A DNA stretch of 36,004 nucleotides from Pirellulales bacterium (GTDB lineage Bacteria > Planctomycetota > Planctomycetia > Pirellulales > Lacipirellulaceae). Numbering within the stretch: position 1 is the first letter of the stretch; each line of letters begins with the position of its first letter. The notes beneath the pieces are model-generated. The model worked only from the letters and a program-made list of their open reading frames with translations, had not been told where the DNA came from and made no database searches. This document shows, piece after piece, positions 17,359 through 25,197 of this stretch. Location of the stretch: the NCBI GenBank assembly GCA_028279215.1, contig JANQOF010000069.1:1-36004 (forward strand), read 5' to 3'. A program made the position numbers and the translations under genes.

Positions 17359-17449
17359 GATGTACTCGCACTGCCCAAAGAGGTGCGCCTGTGGTCTGGA
17401 CGCCCAGTATAGATGGAAACGGACACAAAGATAGCCGCTCGGCGGACCG

Positions 17450-18457
17450 CTAGCGGCGACTCGCCGGCGGGATGGTGGACGCCACTTCGTAGGGCCGTGG
17501 ACTACTCGCGCAGCGAAAGCCGACGTTGCTGGCCGTGTGGTGAGGCGGCGCGTGACCGCGGGCGGCCACCGCCAGTTCGCTGTTGACCCCGCCGGTGCTC
17601 ATCCACGAGCCGCCGCGGAGTACACGGGCACTACCAGAAACTGGACCGCGGGGGTTACTTCGTGGACTGGCGAAGTAGTAGTCTGGCGCGTACCAATCGA
17701 AACACCAGCACCACACGTTGCCGGCCATGTCGAACAAGCCATAGCGGTTTGGCGCGAACTGGCCGACTGGCGCGAGGCCACGAAACCCGTCTAGCCCGCG
17801 ATCGCCTGTGGGGAAGTTGCCTTGCCAGAAGTTTGCCACGCGCTCGGCGGTCGCCGGCAGCTCGTCGCCCCAGGCGTAGCAGTTTTCGATCAAGCCGCCG
17901 CGGGCTGCAAGTTCGTACTCGGCCTCGGTGGCAAGCCGCTTACCCGCCCACGATGCGTAGGCCGACGCGTCCTCCCAACTGACATGAACCACCGGCAAGT
18001 TGCCGCGACCGGCGAGTGTGCTCAGCGGCCCTTCCGGCGAACGCCACGTCGCGCCGTCGACTGCCAGCCATTCGCGACGTTCGATATCAAACACCAGCGA
18101 CAGGCCACGCCGCTCGGCCGTAGTGACGTAATTGACTTGTTCGACAAACTCGGCGAACTGGTCGTTCGTCACATGGTGGGCGTCGATCCAAAATGCATCG
18201 AGTTGCACTTCGTGCGCGGGTTGCCGGTCGCCTTGATTGCCGATAGAACTGCCCATCAGCGCGCGGCTAATAGGAATTCGCACCATGCCTGCGTGTGCCG
18301 CCAAGCGCGGCCGACCAGCGTTAGTCAGCCGCATCGAGGTGGTCACGTCCGGCGAGCCGCACCACCAAACATACGCGGCGCGCCCCGCCACCCACACGCC
18401 AAAAGGCAGTGGCGCGACCAGGATGCAAAGCACAGCGATCCAAGCTCGGGTTTGCAT
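17450..18457 (-). CDS. Membrane-anchored SUMF1/FGE-fold protein lacking catalytic cysteines
   Basis: 335 residues. A hydrophobic stretch at 6-32 is a signal anchor, so the domain is probably outside the cytoplasm. The SUMF1 (formylglycine-generating enzyme-like) fold covers about 58-318: 'FWIDAHHVTNDQFAEFV', 'PVVHVSWEDASAYASWAGKRLATEAEYE', 'GLFDMAGNVW', 'RVLRGGSWM' and 'NVGFRC'. In real FGEs the segment after GGSxM carries two cysteines that bind copper and do the oxidation. Here the aligned positions are Ser287 and Asn292, so sulfatase activation is not expected. Many SUMF1-fold proteins are non-FGE (binding modules or EgtB-like oxygenases), and the role here is unknown. It starts 38 bases after the rhomboid gene, which suggests a shared transcript. 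Confidence 0.88.
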   Translation of the reverse strand: MQTRAWIAVLCILVAPLPFGVWVAGRAAYVWWCGSPDVTTSMRLTNAGRPRLAAHAGMVRIPISRALMGSSIGNQGDRQPAHEVQLDAFWIDAHHVTNDQFAEFVEQVNYVTTAERRGLSLVFDIERREWLAVDGATWRSPEGPLSTLAGRGNLPVVHVSWEDASAYASWAGKRLATEAEYELAARGGLIENCYAWGDELPATAERVANFWQGNFPTGDRGLDGFRGLAPVGQFAPNRYGLFDMAGNVWCWCFDWYAPDYYFASPRSNPRGPVSGSARVLRGGSWMSTGGVNSELAVAARGHAPPHHTASNVGFRCASSPRPYEVASTIPPASRR

Positions 18458-18495
18458 ATGGACTATAGTGCGCAGTTAACGTCTCAGGTCGCCAC

Positions 18496-19368
18496 TTAGC
18501 GGCGCTTCTGCTGATAGTGTCTGCTTAGCTGTTGCAGCTCTCGGCGTTCGCGAGCAGTCAGGTTGTCTTGACCTACGGCGGATACTTTTTCGAGCAGTTC
18601 ATTCAACCGCTTTTCGTTCTTGTCTTCTTCGTCGGTTGGCGGGCGATGAACTCTTAGCGGCGGTTTGCGTTTGAAGCTCGGCATTTTGAAATTCGTGGGC
18701 GCCCAATCCATCAGACGCCATTGATACCTGTAGTAGAGAAAGGCAAACAACGCACCGCCTAGATGCGCCGTGAACGCGACATTGCCGTATCGCGAGATGG
18801 CGCCAAACATATCGCCAGCGACGAGAATAACGCCCAACACCCACGCGGGCACTGGAAAAACCATCATCAAGTAGATTGTGACGTGGGGATAGCAAAAGAC
18901 GAATAGCAGTACAACTGCCACCACTCCGCCCGAGGCACCAAGCATCACCGCCTCACCGGGCAACAATGCCTCCGAAATGGTCCAACACAGCGCGGCAAAT
19001 ACGATTGCCGACAAATAGAAGACTAAGAACTCCTGGCTACCGTACCGCTGTTCGACGCTGCGACCAAACATCCAAAGCGTGAACATGTTCCCAACGATGT
19101 GCCACATCGACCATGGCGTGTGCAGGAAGCCATAGGTAAGTAACTGAAAGACGCGCCAAGGTTGCAGGAACCAATCTTTATGCAGGCAGAAGAGCGACGT
19201 GAACCATGATGCTTCGTTCGGGTCGTTGCCGCGAAACACGAGCTGCAGTACGTATACAATCACCGTAACGATCACCAGCTTCACCGTCATCGACATCTGG
19301 CCACTGAAGTGGTAGCCCGGCTGGTCGTTGTAGGCGGAGCGCTCGTAGTCGCGGTCGTAGATGCCCAT
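18496..19368 (-). CDS. Rhomboid family intramembrane serine protease
   Basis: 290 residues from the ATG at 19368 (MGIYDRDYER); an upstream in-frame ATG adds nine residues with no family likeness. The first helix begins near residue 29. The loop motif WHIVGN (His90, Asn94) contributes the oxyanion site. The catalytic serine is Ser146 in GASG, and the catalytic histidine is His202 in TAHLGG. Six hydrophobic helices are visible up to residue 215. The cytoplasmic tail of about 75 residues is basic and ends in a charged helix. It should cut transmembrane segments of single-pass proteins; the substrate is not known. It lies between the unknown membrane protein gene (110 bases upstream) and the SUMF1-like gene (38 bases downstream). 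Confidence 0.9.
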   Translation of the reverse strand: MGIYDRDYERSAYNDQPGYHFSGQMSMTVKLVIVTVIVYVLQLVFRGNDPNEASWFTSLFCLHKDWFLQPWRVFQLLTYGFLHTPWSMWHIVGNMFTLWMFGRSVEQRYGSQEFLVFYLSAIVFAALCWTISEALLPGEAVMLGASGGVVAVVLLFVFCYPHVTIYLMMVFPVPAWVLGVILVAGDMFGAISRYGNVAFTAHLGGALFAFLYYRYQWRLMDWAPTNFKMPSFKRKPPLRVHRPPTDEEDKNEKRLNELLEKVSAVGQDNLTARERRELQQLSRHYQQKRR

Positions 19369-19478
19369 GAATTCGCACCGAGTGTCTGCTAGCAAACGTG
19401 ACGCGGCTTAGGTCGCGGCGTGCTACCATATCGTACGCTGCGAAACGCATAAAGAGCAGCCGCAAGGCCGAATTCGGG

Positions 19479-20693
19479 CTACTGCATCGAGTTGCCCATC
19501 GCCGCGTTTTGATTTACCAGATCGTCCAGAAGCGCCCTGGCGTTGGCGAGCTGCGTCTCTACCTGGTTCTTGTGGGCGTCGATCGCCTGCCGGTCGCGGG
19601 TTGCGCCAGTCAAGTCATTTTGCAGCTTGGCCTGATAGGCCTCGCCCATTTGCTGAAGCTTCTTGGCACTGGCCAGAGTTTCGGCAAGCTGCTGGTTGCC
19701 CTGCGTCAACTTGGCGATGTCGGCTTGCATCTGCGTAAACCGCTTGGCAAGTTCCTGAAAGATTGAGTTGTAGTCGCGCAGCGACCGGCGATACTTGAAC
19801 TGCGTGCTCGCGTTCCAATCGTCGGGCTTGACTAGCACGCCGTTGTCATCGTATCCAGTTCGGTGCCACTCGTCGTCGCCAGGTTGGGCTGGCCCTCCGT
19901 GCCGCACGTATTCTTCGACCGACTCGGACGGCAGCATGAGCTGCAGTTCTTCCGGCGTGGTCCCGGTGAAAATCTCCAAACGGCCATCTGGATGCTCGTC
20001 GACCGGCATATTCTCGTAGAGAATCCAAGGTGCTTGGGTCTGCCCCAAGCGATCGCGCGATCGCTGATCGAATCGCGAAGCGGGCTGCAGCTGGATTTGG
20101 TCGTCGGCAACATTCACCACACGAAACTCGCCGATATACTGCTTGCCCCGCTCGCCTGCCGGACCAGCATCGCCTTGTTCAAAGACGTAGACGATCGAAT
20201 CCTGGTCGATGCCGTGTGGATTGGGCGCCGGCACACGAAGCGAAATGACGAGTTTTTCGGGATCAACAATCTGCCCCAACTCTACGTCGCGCCAAGCACG
20301 ACCTCGTTGCCGATTGACCATGCCAAGCTGGTGTTCTAGATCGCCAACGCTCAACATTCGACTAGGTTCGTCTTCGCCGTCGCCCGTGGTTTGCACCGGA
20401 ATCTCGGCATTCTCCAACCGCGAAATGACGCCCGCATCCTCGGTACCAAACTTCAGCGCCAGCACTTGCGGTTCCAGCCGTTCGATTTGTTTCAAGTTTG
20501 CTTGGTTCTGCGCGCCGTAGAACTTCTGAATGCGAACGACCTCGCCTGCCAGGATCAGAAACGCGAGCCCCAGCAAGAACACGGTCTCGGTCAACAGCAC
20601 GTGCGCCCAGTGCCAGAACTTTGAACTAAAGTAGCAAGCGATGAACGAGCCGAGCAGCAATAGGCCCAAGACAATAGGGAAGACCATCTGCAT
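19479..20693 (-). CDS. Unrecognised membrane protein with C-terminal coiled coil
   Basis: 404 residues; I do not recognise a family. Two hydrophobic helices lie at about 3-22 and 32-54. A predicted helix 'QNQANLKQIERLEPQVLAL' follows. The middle (about 120-290) is mixed beta structure, including 'RAWRDVELGQIVDPEKLVISL', 'IGEFRVVNVADDQIQLQP' and 'PDGRLEIFTGTTPEEL'. The C-terminal 100 residues are a long heptad-rich helix with many Gln, Ala and Lys. The shape (membrane anchor, folded body, coiled coil) suggests a structural or scaffold role in the cell envelope. The fold and topology are inferred only from composition. It precedes the rhomboid gene by 110 bases and could be its partner or substrate, but nothing proves that. 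Confidence 0.75.
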   Translation of the reverse strand: MQMVFPIVLGLLLLGSFIACYFSSKFWHWAHVLLTETVFLLGLAFLILAGEVVRIQKFYGAQNQANLKQIERLEPQVLALKFGTEDAGVISRLENAEIPVQTTGDGEDEPSRMLSVGDLEHQLGMVNRQRGRAWRDVELGQIVDPEKLVISLRVPAPNPHGIDQDSIVYVFEQGDAGPAGERGKQYIGEFRVVNVADDQIQLQPASRFDQRSRDRLGQTQAPWILYENMPVDEHPDGRLEIFTGTTPEELQLMLPSESVEEYVRHGGPAQPGDDEWHRTGYDDNGVLVKPDDWNASTQFKYRRSLRDYNSIFQELAKRFTQMQADIAKLTQGNQQLAETLASAKKLQQMGEAYQAKLQNDLTGATRDRQAIDAHKNQVETQLANARALLDDLVNQNAAMGNSMQ

Positions 20694-20895
20694 CGAACGC
20701 GAACCTTGCTGCTGGAACCTATGATACTTACTTTGGTGAAGAAGACCGCAGGGCGGGCTGATAAAATGGGCAGTTTACCCGAATTGATGATAAATGGAAG
20801 GACACAGCGGGTCAACCAAACAGTGCAGGACGGCCCAGTCGCCACGTGCCCGATTGCTACGTTAAGGGTCGCACGACCGTTACATTCGGACTGAG
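20694..20895. other. Intergenic region upstream of the coiled-coil membrane protein
   Basis: 202 bases between bioF and the next gene on the same strand. On the minus strand TATCAT (20721-20726) is a 5-of-6 match to a -10 box, 27 bases before the start at 20693, but no -35 is in register. I see no terminator for bioF. Confidence 0.35.
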
Positions 20896-22074
20896 CTACT
20901 TGGGGTGGTCAATTGCATTCACAAGCCGCCCAACCTGCTCCTCAGTGTGCAGATAGCTCAAGCTAATACGCAACCGCGACGTGCCTTGGGGGACCGTGGG
21001 GGGGCGGATGCCGGGCACGTACAGTCCCTGCTCGCGAAGCCGCTCAGCAAACTGCATGGCTCGATTGGCGTCGCCAATCATCACGGGGACGATTTGGCTT
21101 ACCGAGCCGGCGATATCCCAACCACGTGCGGCGAGTTCGCTACGGAGCCGGCTGGCCCGAGCCAACAACTCGCCTCGGCGATGGGGTTCACTACGGACAA
21201 TCTCCAATGCCTTGGCCGCCGCCGCCGCGCTCGCGACTTCGCCTGCCGTGCTGAACACATAAGAGCGAGCGGTATTGGCGAGCCACTCGATCAGCGGGCG
21301 GCATCCAGCGACGAATCCGCCACTTGCGCCAATGGCTTTGCTTAGAGTTCCGACACGAATGGTCGCTTGCTGTTCAAGTTCCGGCGCGCCGACCGCCAAA
21401 TGTTCCACCATGCCACGTCCCGAGTAACCCCACACGCCCGTAGCATGCGCTTCGTCGACTAGCAGCATCGCGTTGTGCTCGGCAGCCAACCTGCCAATCT
21501 CCACCAGCGGTGCAACGTCGCCATCCATGCTAAATAGCGAGTCGGTCACAATCAACCGACGGCGATAACGATCGCAGTCGGCAAGTAGCTCGGCCAGCGA
21601 TTGCCAATCGCCGTGCGGGTAAATAAACCGCTCTGCCTTTGCCAATCGGCAGCCATCAATCAGGCTGGCGTGGTTTCCGGCGTCGGCGAAGATGGCGTCG
21701 CCGTGGCCTACCAGAGCGGGGATGACTCCGGCATTGGCCGCGAATCCCGAGGGGAACACAAGCGCCGCCTCGGTGCCTTCGAAGTCGGCTATTGTTTGCT
21801 CCAACGTCGCGTGCACATGGCTGCGGCCGCTGACTAATGGACTGGCCCCGCTTCCCCAGCCCAGTTGCTCGATCGCTTTGTGAGCCGCTTCTGATAATCG
21901 CAAGTCGGACGCCAATCCGAGGTAGTCGTTGGCCCCAAAGTTGGCCAGCCGCCGGCCGTCGATGGACACTTCGGCGGTTTGAGCCGTTTCGCGCACAGCC
22001 AGCTGGCGGCGCAGGCCGCAATCATCGAGTTCGGCAAGTTGCCAACCGAGCCATTCAAGCGACTTGGGGAGCAT
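20896..22074 (-). CDS. bioF: 8-amino-7-oxononanoate synthase (biotin synthesis)
   Basis: 392 residues, typical for BioF (E. coli 384). It condenses pimeloyl-ACP or pimeloyl-CoA with L-alanine using PLP, an early step of biotin synthesis. The PLP lysine is Lys246 in GTLSKAIGASGG. The cofactor-binding aspartate and histidine are Asp207 and His210 in LLVDEAHATGVWGYSGRG. The ring-stacking histidine is His135 (DAGNHASLIDG). The C-terminal 'IVPVMIGD' and 'GLYVPGIRPPTVPQGTSRLRISLS' segments are characteristic of alpha-oxoamine synthases. Glycine C-acetyltransferase (kbl) is the nearest alternative, but 'PPTVPxGTSRLRIS' and the N-terminus favour BioF. No other bio genes are adjacent. Confidence 0.9.
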   Translation of the reverse strand: MLPKSLEWLGWQLAELDDCGLRRQLAVRETAQTAEVSIDGRRLANFGANDYLGLASDLRLSEAAHKAIEQLGWGSGASPLVSGRSHVHATLEQTIADFEGTEAALVFPSGFAANAGVIPALVGHGDAIFADAGNHASLIDGCRLAKAERFIYPHGDWQSLAELLADCDRYRRRLIVTDSLFSMDGDVAPLVEIGRLAAEHNAMLLVDEAHATGVWGYSGRGMVEHLAVGAPELEQQATIRVGTLSKAIGASGGFVAGCRPLIEWLANTARSYVFSTAGEVASAAAAAKALEIVRSEPHRRGELLARASRLRSELAARGWDIAGSVSQIVPVMIGDANRAMQFAERLREQGLYVPGIRPPTVPQGTSRLRISLSYLHTEEQVGRLVNAIDHPK

Positions 22075-22322
22075 TGTTGAAAATGTTTGGGCTACGTTGG
22101 AAGATCGTGCGTAGGAAGTGGCGAATCACCGTTAGGTAGCAAGTAATCCACCACTGCTTGCATCTTCGCGGCTCGGGCAGCGAAGGGCCACCGGGGTGTT
22201 TGACATTCCCCTGCGGATGGGCGAAAAATGCACTTTGTGGCGGCCGTGGCGCTTGTCCGCATCGCAAATCCGCGGAACTTCGGGCCGGCGGCCCGCGTCC
22301 AACCTACTAGCATCGGCTGTCA
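22075..22322. other. Divergent regulatory region between bioF and the ECF sigma gene
   Basis: 248 bases between divergent genes. Short open frames on the minus strand here have no coding character. The rightward part holds the ECF-type promoter described separately. A promoter for bioF must lie here too, but I cannot pick it out. Confidence 0.5.
22274..22302 (+). promoter_or_regulatory. Candidate ECF-type promoter with a hairpin in the spacer
   Basis: GGAACTT (22274-22280) is the classic -35 of group sigma-E promoters. After 16 bases comes GTCCAA (22297-22302), close to the -10 consensus GTCTGA/GTCTAA. It lies just upstream of the ECF sigma gene (GTG at 22323), as expected for autoregulation. 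The spacer contains a perfect inverted repeat, CGGGCC-ggc-GGCCCG (22281-22295). The match was found by eye; no start site is known. Confidence 0.55.
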
Positions 22323-22886
22323 GTGACCTCGCCTAACGAACTCTCCGACGCCGATTGCATCGCCAAGGTGAAGGGGGGCGACCGAGCGGCGTACGATACG
22401 CTCGTGCTGCGGTACCAGGATCGGTTATTCAATACGCTGATTCGCTTGACTGGCTCCACCGACGACGCCATGGACATCGCCCAAGATGCGTTCGTTCAGG
22501 CCTACAAGAAGATTGACACATTCCAACAGAAGGCCGCGTTTTATACTTGGCTATACCGCATCGCTTTTAACCTGGCCATGAGCCATGGCCGCAAGCGGAA
22601 GCCATTAACCGTGCTCGACGCCGACGACACAACCCACACAATCGATCCCACCGACGCTTGCTCACCCGCCGACCATTTGGAGTCGACCGAACGTGTGGCA
22701 GCTGTGCAAGCCGCCATTAGTTCCCTGGCAGACGAACACCGCCAAGTGGTGGTGCTCCGCGAAATGGAAGGCTGCGGCTACGAGCAGATTGCTGACATAC
22801 TAGGTATCCCTATTGGAACGGTACGCAGCCGGTTGTTCCGCGCGCGTGCCCAACTGAAAGAAAAGCTAGCTTCGATTGTCGAGTAA
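22323..22886 (+). CDS. ECF RNA polymerase sigma factor (RpoE-like)
   Basis: 187 residues from a GTG at 22323. Sigma region 2 spans about 25-90, with the core-binding helix 'DDAMDIAQDAFVQAYKKI' and the -10-reading segment 'FYTWLYRIAFNLA'. Region 4 spans about 125-180, with the helix-turn-helix 'YEQIADILGIPIGTVRSRLFRARAQLK'. The two regions are joined by an acidic linker, as in ECF factors. The length and sequence fit the RpoE/ECF02-like groups. It directs polymerase to GGAACTT-type promoters, and one sits just upstream. The gene for its likely membrane anti-sigma factor starts 49 bases downstream on the same strand. The immediate 5' leader has no Shine-Dalgarno sequence. Confidence 0.95.
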   Translation: MTSPNELSDADCIAKVKGGDRAAYDTLVLRYQDRLFNTLIRLTGSTDDAMDIAQDAFVQAYKKIDTFQQKAAFYTWLYRIAFNLAMSHGRKRKPLTVLDADDTTHTIDPTDACSPADHLESTERVAAVQAAISSLADEHRQVVVLREMEGCGYEQIADILGIPIGTVRSRLFRARAQLKEKLASIVE

Positions 22887-22935
22887 ATGATGCGACGAGG
22901 CGCGATCGTTATCCACATCGACTGACCACTGCGTT

Positions 22936-24600
22936 GTGACCAACAACTCCTTCCAACCCGACGACGAATCGCTAAGTGCCTACATCGATGGGCAACTGTC
23001 GGCGGGCGAATTGCGCGACGTGGAAGAGTGGCTCGAACGCGATCCAGCGGCTCGCGCGATGGTCGACGAGCTACGAAACGTCTCGAGCATGGTACAGTCG
23101 CTGCCGCGCGAAACAGTGCCCGAGTCGTGGAAAGCGGAACTGGCGGGGCGGCTCGACAAAGCGACGACCAGCAGTAGCAAATCCGGTGGCGGCATGCCGA
23201 CGATTCCCATCGGTCGCTCATCGCGCGGCTGGTGGTACTCGGGCGCCGCGATTGCCGCGTCCGTGGCGATTGTGTGTTACACGCAATTCCTACAGCCGAT
23301 GGCACCGCGAGACGTTGCACTGAAGGCTCCGGCCGCCGGTGCCGAGATTGGCGAAAACACGCTCGACGGGTTGGATGCCGATACCAACGCAGACCTCGGC
23401 ATCGTGATGGAGGCGGAAGTTGAAGAATCGGCACCTGAAGTAGCCACGCTCGACGACCTCGCATCCGCACCCGAACCATCGAGTGCAGTAATCGAGAGTC
23501 GCCCCGTGGCTCCACCGATGGCGGCCGCGGTGCCCGCCGCGGATTCAGATGGCGAATCCCCTACGTTCACGCCTATGACAAACATTGGAAACAACTACTT
23601 GATCGTGTGGGCAGACGTTCCGCCAGAGGCACTCCGCGAGCAGCAGATTAACCGTGTGCTGGAAGATAATGGGATTGCGGTCGAGCAGAGCACCGTCGAT
23701 TGGGTGATGGCAGCTGAGCCGGTTCGTCAACAGATCGAATTGCGTAGCAGCCTGGACCGCAACCTTAATGAGGAGGCCTCACGCGCCAGTAGCTTTGGAG
23801 GTCTTGGAGGCCGGACCAGCCCAGGAATCTCAAGCCGGTTCAGCGTGCCTGACCGCGCAGGCGAAGCTCGAGACGAAGCGAACGCCAGTTCTAACCGGTC
23901 CAGAGAAGCCCTAGCCCAACCTAGAGGCGGCATAGCGATCGAAGGCGAGACAATTCTGGTGGAAGCATCCGCCGATCAGATTGCTGCCTGTTTGGCCGAA
24001 ATGGAACAAGATACGGGCAACTACACAGCCGTAACGGTCGAGCCGGTACAACCGGAGGTGGTGGCTGAGCAACTGGCTACGCTGCAACGGTCCCAAGCGA
24101 CAGATGAGGTCGCGAAAAATCTGGCGGACGTCGAGCAACTCCCCGAGTTGCAGCAAGACACTGAGGGTCGTGTTGTCGACGAGCGCCAATTTCAGCAACA
24201 AGCCGCCCAACCGGTATTTGCCGGCGGAGGCGAACAAGTTGAGGGTGCTCAAGCGAAGACGCAGCCCCGCGCCCGCCGGCTGGCGCGCCCCAATCAGTGG
24301 TATTATTACAATACGGCGCCGCAAGACAGCAGCAACACGTATCAACTGCGAACCGCTACAGGGAAGCTGTCGAAGTCTGGCATCGCCAACAAAGCTACGA
24401 AAGCCAGTGACGGCAAGGCCGAGCAACTTGGCAATATTAATCGATTGCTCAGCCAGCAAAACGCGCGCAAGCCGAGCGACCAGCCTGTGATCGGCGAGGA
24501 CCAGCAGGTGCATGTGCTGTTTGTGCTCCGCAACAGCTATCTACCCGAAGCCAGCGGCTTGGTCCCAGCGGCGGAGATCGCGCCATCTGAATCTCCGTGA
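22936..24600 (+). CDS. Membrane anti-sigma factor with large extracytoplasmic domain
   Basis: 554 residues from a GTG at 22936. The cytoplasmic N-terminus (about 8-75) has the helical anti-sigma pattern 'DDESLSAYIDGQLSAGELRDVEEWLERDPAARAMVDEL', but where zinc-binding ZAS domains have HxxxCxxC there are no cysteines, so it is of the RseA-like, non-zinc kind. One transmembrane helix lies at about 99-117. The remaining 430 residues are outside: an acidic stretch, a conserved-looking block near 215-250 (NYLIVWADVPPEALREQQINRVLEDNG), a Ser/Arg-rich linker, another folded block near 333-380, and a C-terminal block ending QVHVLFVLR. The role is to hold the preceding sigma factor at the membrane until a signal or proteolysis releases it. 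The function of the external part is unknown. Confidence 0.82.
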   Translation: MTNNSFQPDDESLSAYIDGQLSAGELRDVEEWLERDPAARAMVDELRNVSSMVQSLPRETVPESWKAELAGRLDKATTSSSKSGGGMPTIPIGRSSRGWWYSGAAIAASVAIVCYTQFLQPMAPRDVALKAPAAGAEIGENTLDGLDADTNADLGIVMEAEVEESAPEVATLDDLASAPEPSSAVIESRPVAPPMAAAVPAADSDGESPTFTPMTNIGNNYLIVWADVPPEALREQQINRVLEDNGIAVEQSTVDWVMAAEPVRQQIELRSSLDRNLNEEASRASSFGGLGGRTSPGISSRFSVPDRAGEARDEANASSNRSREALAQPRGGIAIEGETILVEASADQIAACLAEMEQDTGNYTAVTVEPVQPEVVAEQLATLQRSQATDEVAKNLADVEQLPELQQDTEGRVVDERQFQQQAAQPVFAGGGEQVEGAQAKTQPRARRLARPNQWYYYNTAPQDSSNTYQLRTATGKLSKSGIANKATKASDGKAEQLGNINRLLSQQNARKPSDQPVIGEDQQVHVLFVLRNSYLPEASGLVPAAEIAPSESP

Positions 24601-24694
24601 GCCGCTCAGGCGGATGGCGAAAACGACCTTCAGTGCCTACATTGGAATGCAACTTGCGACAGGCGAGTTTTCGTAATCCAGGGAGATGTCATTC

Positions 24695-24907
24695 ATGGCT
24701 GACGTAAGAATCCGCATGCGCCCCAATGGTCCGTTCGTCGTAGAAGGGCCTTTTGAACTTACCGATTCGGAAGGCAACAAGTTCGATATCCCAGCCGACA
24801 AGCCCGCGATTGCCCTGTGCCGCTGCGGTGAATCGGCCCGCCGTCCGTTTTGCGACGGGGCTCACAAAGGTTGTGGCTTCGATTCCGATGAGCGAGCGGG
24901 TGGTTAA
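24695..24907 (+). CDS. CDGSH-type iron-sulfur protein
   Basis: 70 residues from the ATG at 24695 (MADVRIRM). An ATG nine bases earlier overlaps the ribosome site GGGAG (24681-24685), which is well spaced (9 bases) only for the later start. The [2Fe-2S] motif is complete: C-R-C-G-E-S-x3-P-x-C-D-G-A-H near residues 43-58, with three cysteines and one histidine as ligands. The rest is a short beta-rich N-terminal part ('GPFVVEGPFELTDSEG'). Bacterial single-CDGSH proteins of this size are soluble redox or Fe-S proteins with no settled role. It sits 94 bases after the anti-sigma gene, so co-transcription is possible. Confidence 0.9.
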   Translation: MADVRIRMRPNGPFVVEGPFELTDSEGNKFDIPADKPAIALCRCGESARRPFCDGAHKGCGFDSDERAGG

Positions 24908-25101
24908 GCCCCGCATTGGCCCACTTGGGATTGAGCACGGGTGCGCGATGGTTGGATCGACAACTTTTCCACACGCGAACCGCGCCGCGCTTCGCATGTG
25001 CGAAATACGGTAGTGACGATTATTCTGCGGTAGCGCGCAACTTATCTGCGATTGAATGAGTCCACCGGCGCGCGAAGACCTGTGCGCTGCTCGGCCGCTC
25101 G

Positions 25102-25110
25102 TGCTACAAT
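25102..25110 (+). promoter_or_regulatory. Candidate extended -10 promoter
   Basis: TGCTACAAT gives TGn plus TACAAT (5 of 6 to TATAAT), 87 bases before the ATG at 25198. No convincing -35 was found at the usual distance. Confidence 0.4.
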
Positions 25111-25185
25111 CGCCGCCCCGACGCGCCATGGATCGTTCTCGTCTGGCGCGATCAATCGTTTCGACTCGATCGTTTTCGCATGCGC

Positions 25186-25191
25186 AGGAGG
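25186..25191 (+). promoter_or_regulatory. Strong Shine-Dalgarno site AGGAGG
   Basis: A full AGGAGG lies 6 bases before the ATG at 25198 and fixes that start over the ATG at 25180. It stands out here because most genes in this window have no recognisable ribosome site, and it suggests high translation. Confidence 0.75.
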
Positions 25192-25197
25192 CAATCA

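Larger units (their letters stand above)
24908..25197. other. Intergenic region with a dyad and a likely promoter
   Basis: 290 bases with no gene. A perfect dyad TTCGCA-tg-TGCGAA is at 24991-25004. An extended -10 element (TGCTACAAT, 25102-25110) and a strong ribosome site lie further on. ATCGTT occurs three times (25132, 25155, 25169) in the leader. No terminator-like hairpin with a T-tract is seen after the CDGSH gene. Confidence 0.5.

Noticed and set aside
17450..18457. Annotation as an active formylglycine-generating enzyme
   Set aside because: The two catalytic cysteine positions are Ser and Asn, and no sulfatase gene is in the window.
22092..22313. Possible small minus-strand gene in the bioF/sigma region
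   Set aside because: It covers the likely ECF promoter, overlaps another equally poor frame and shows no domain or ribosome site.
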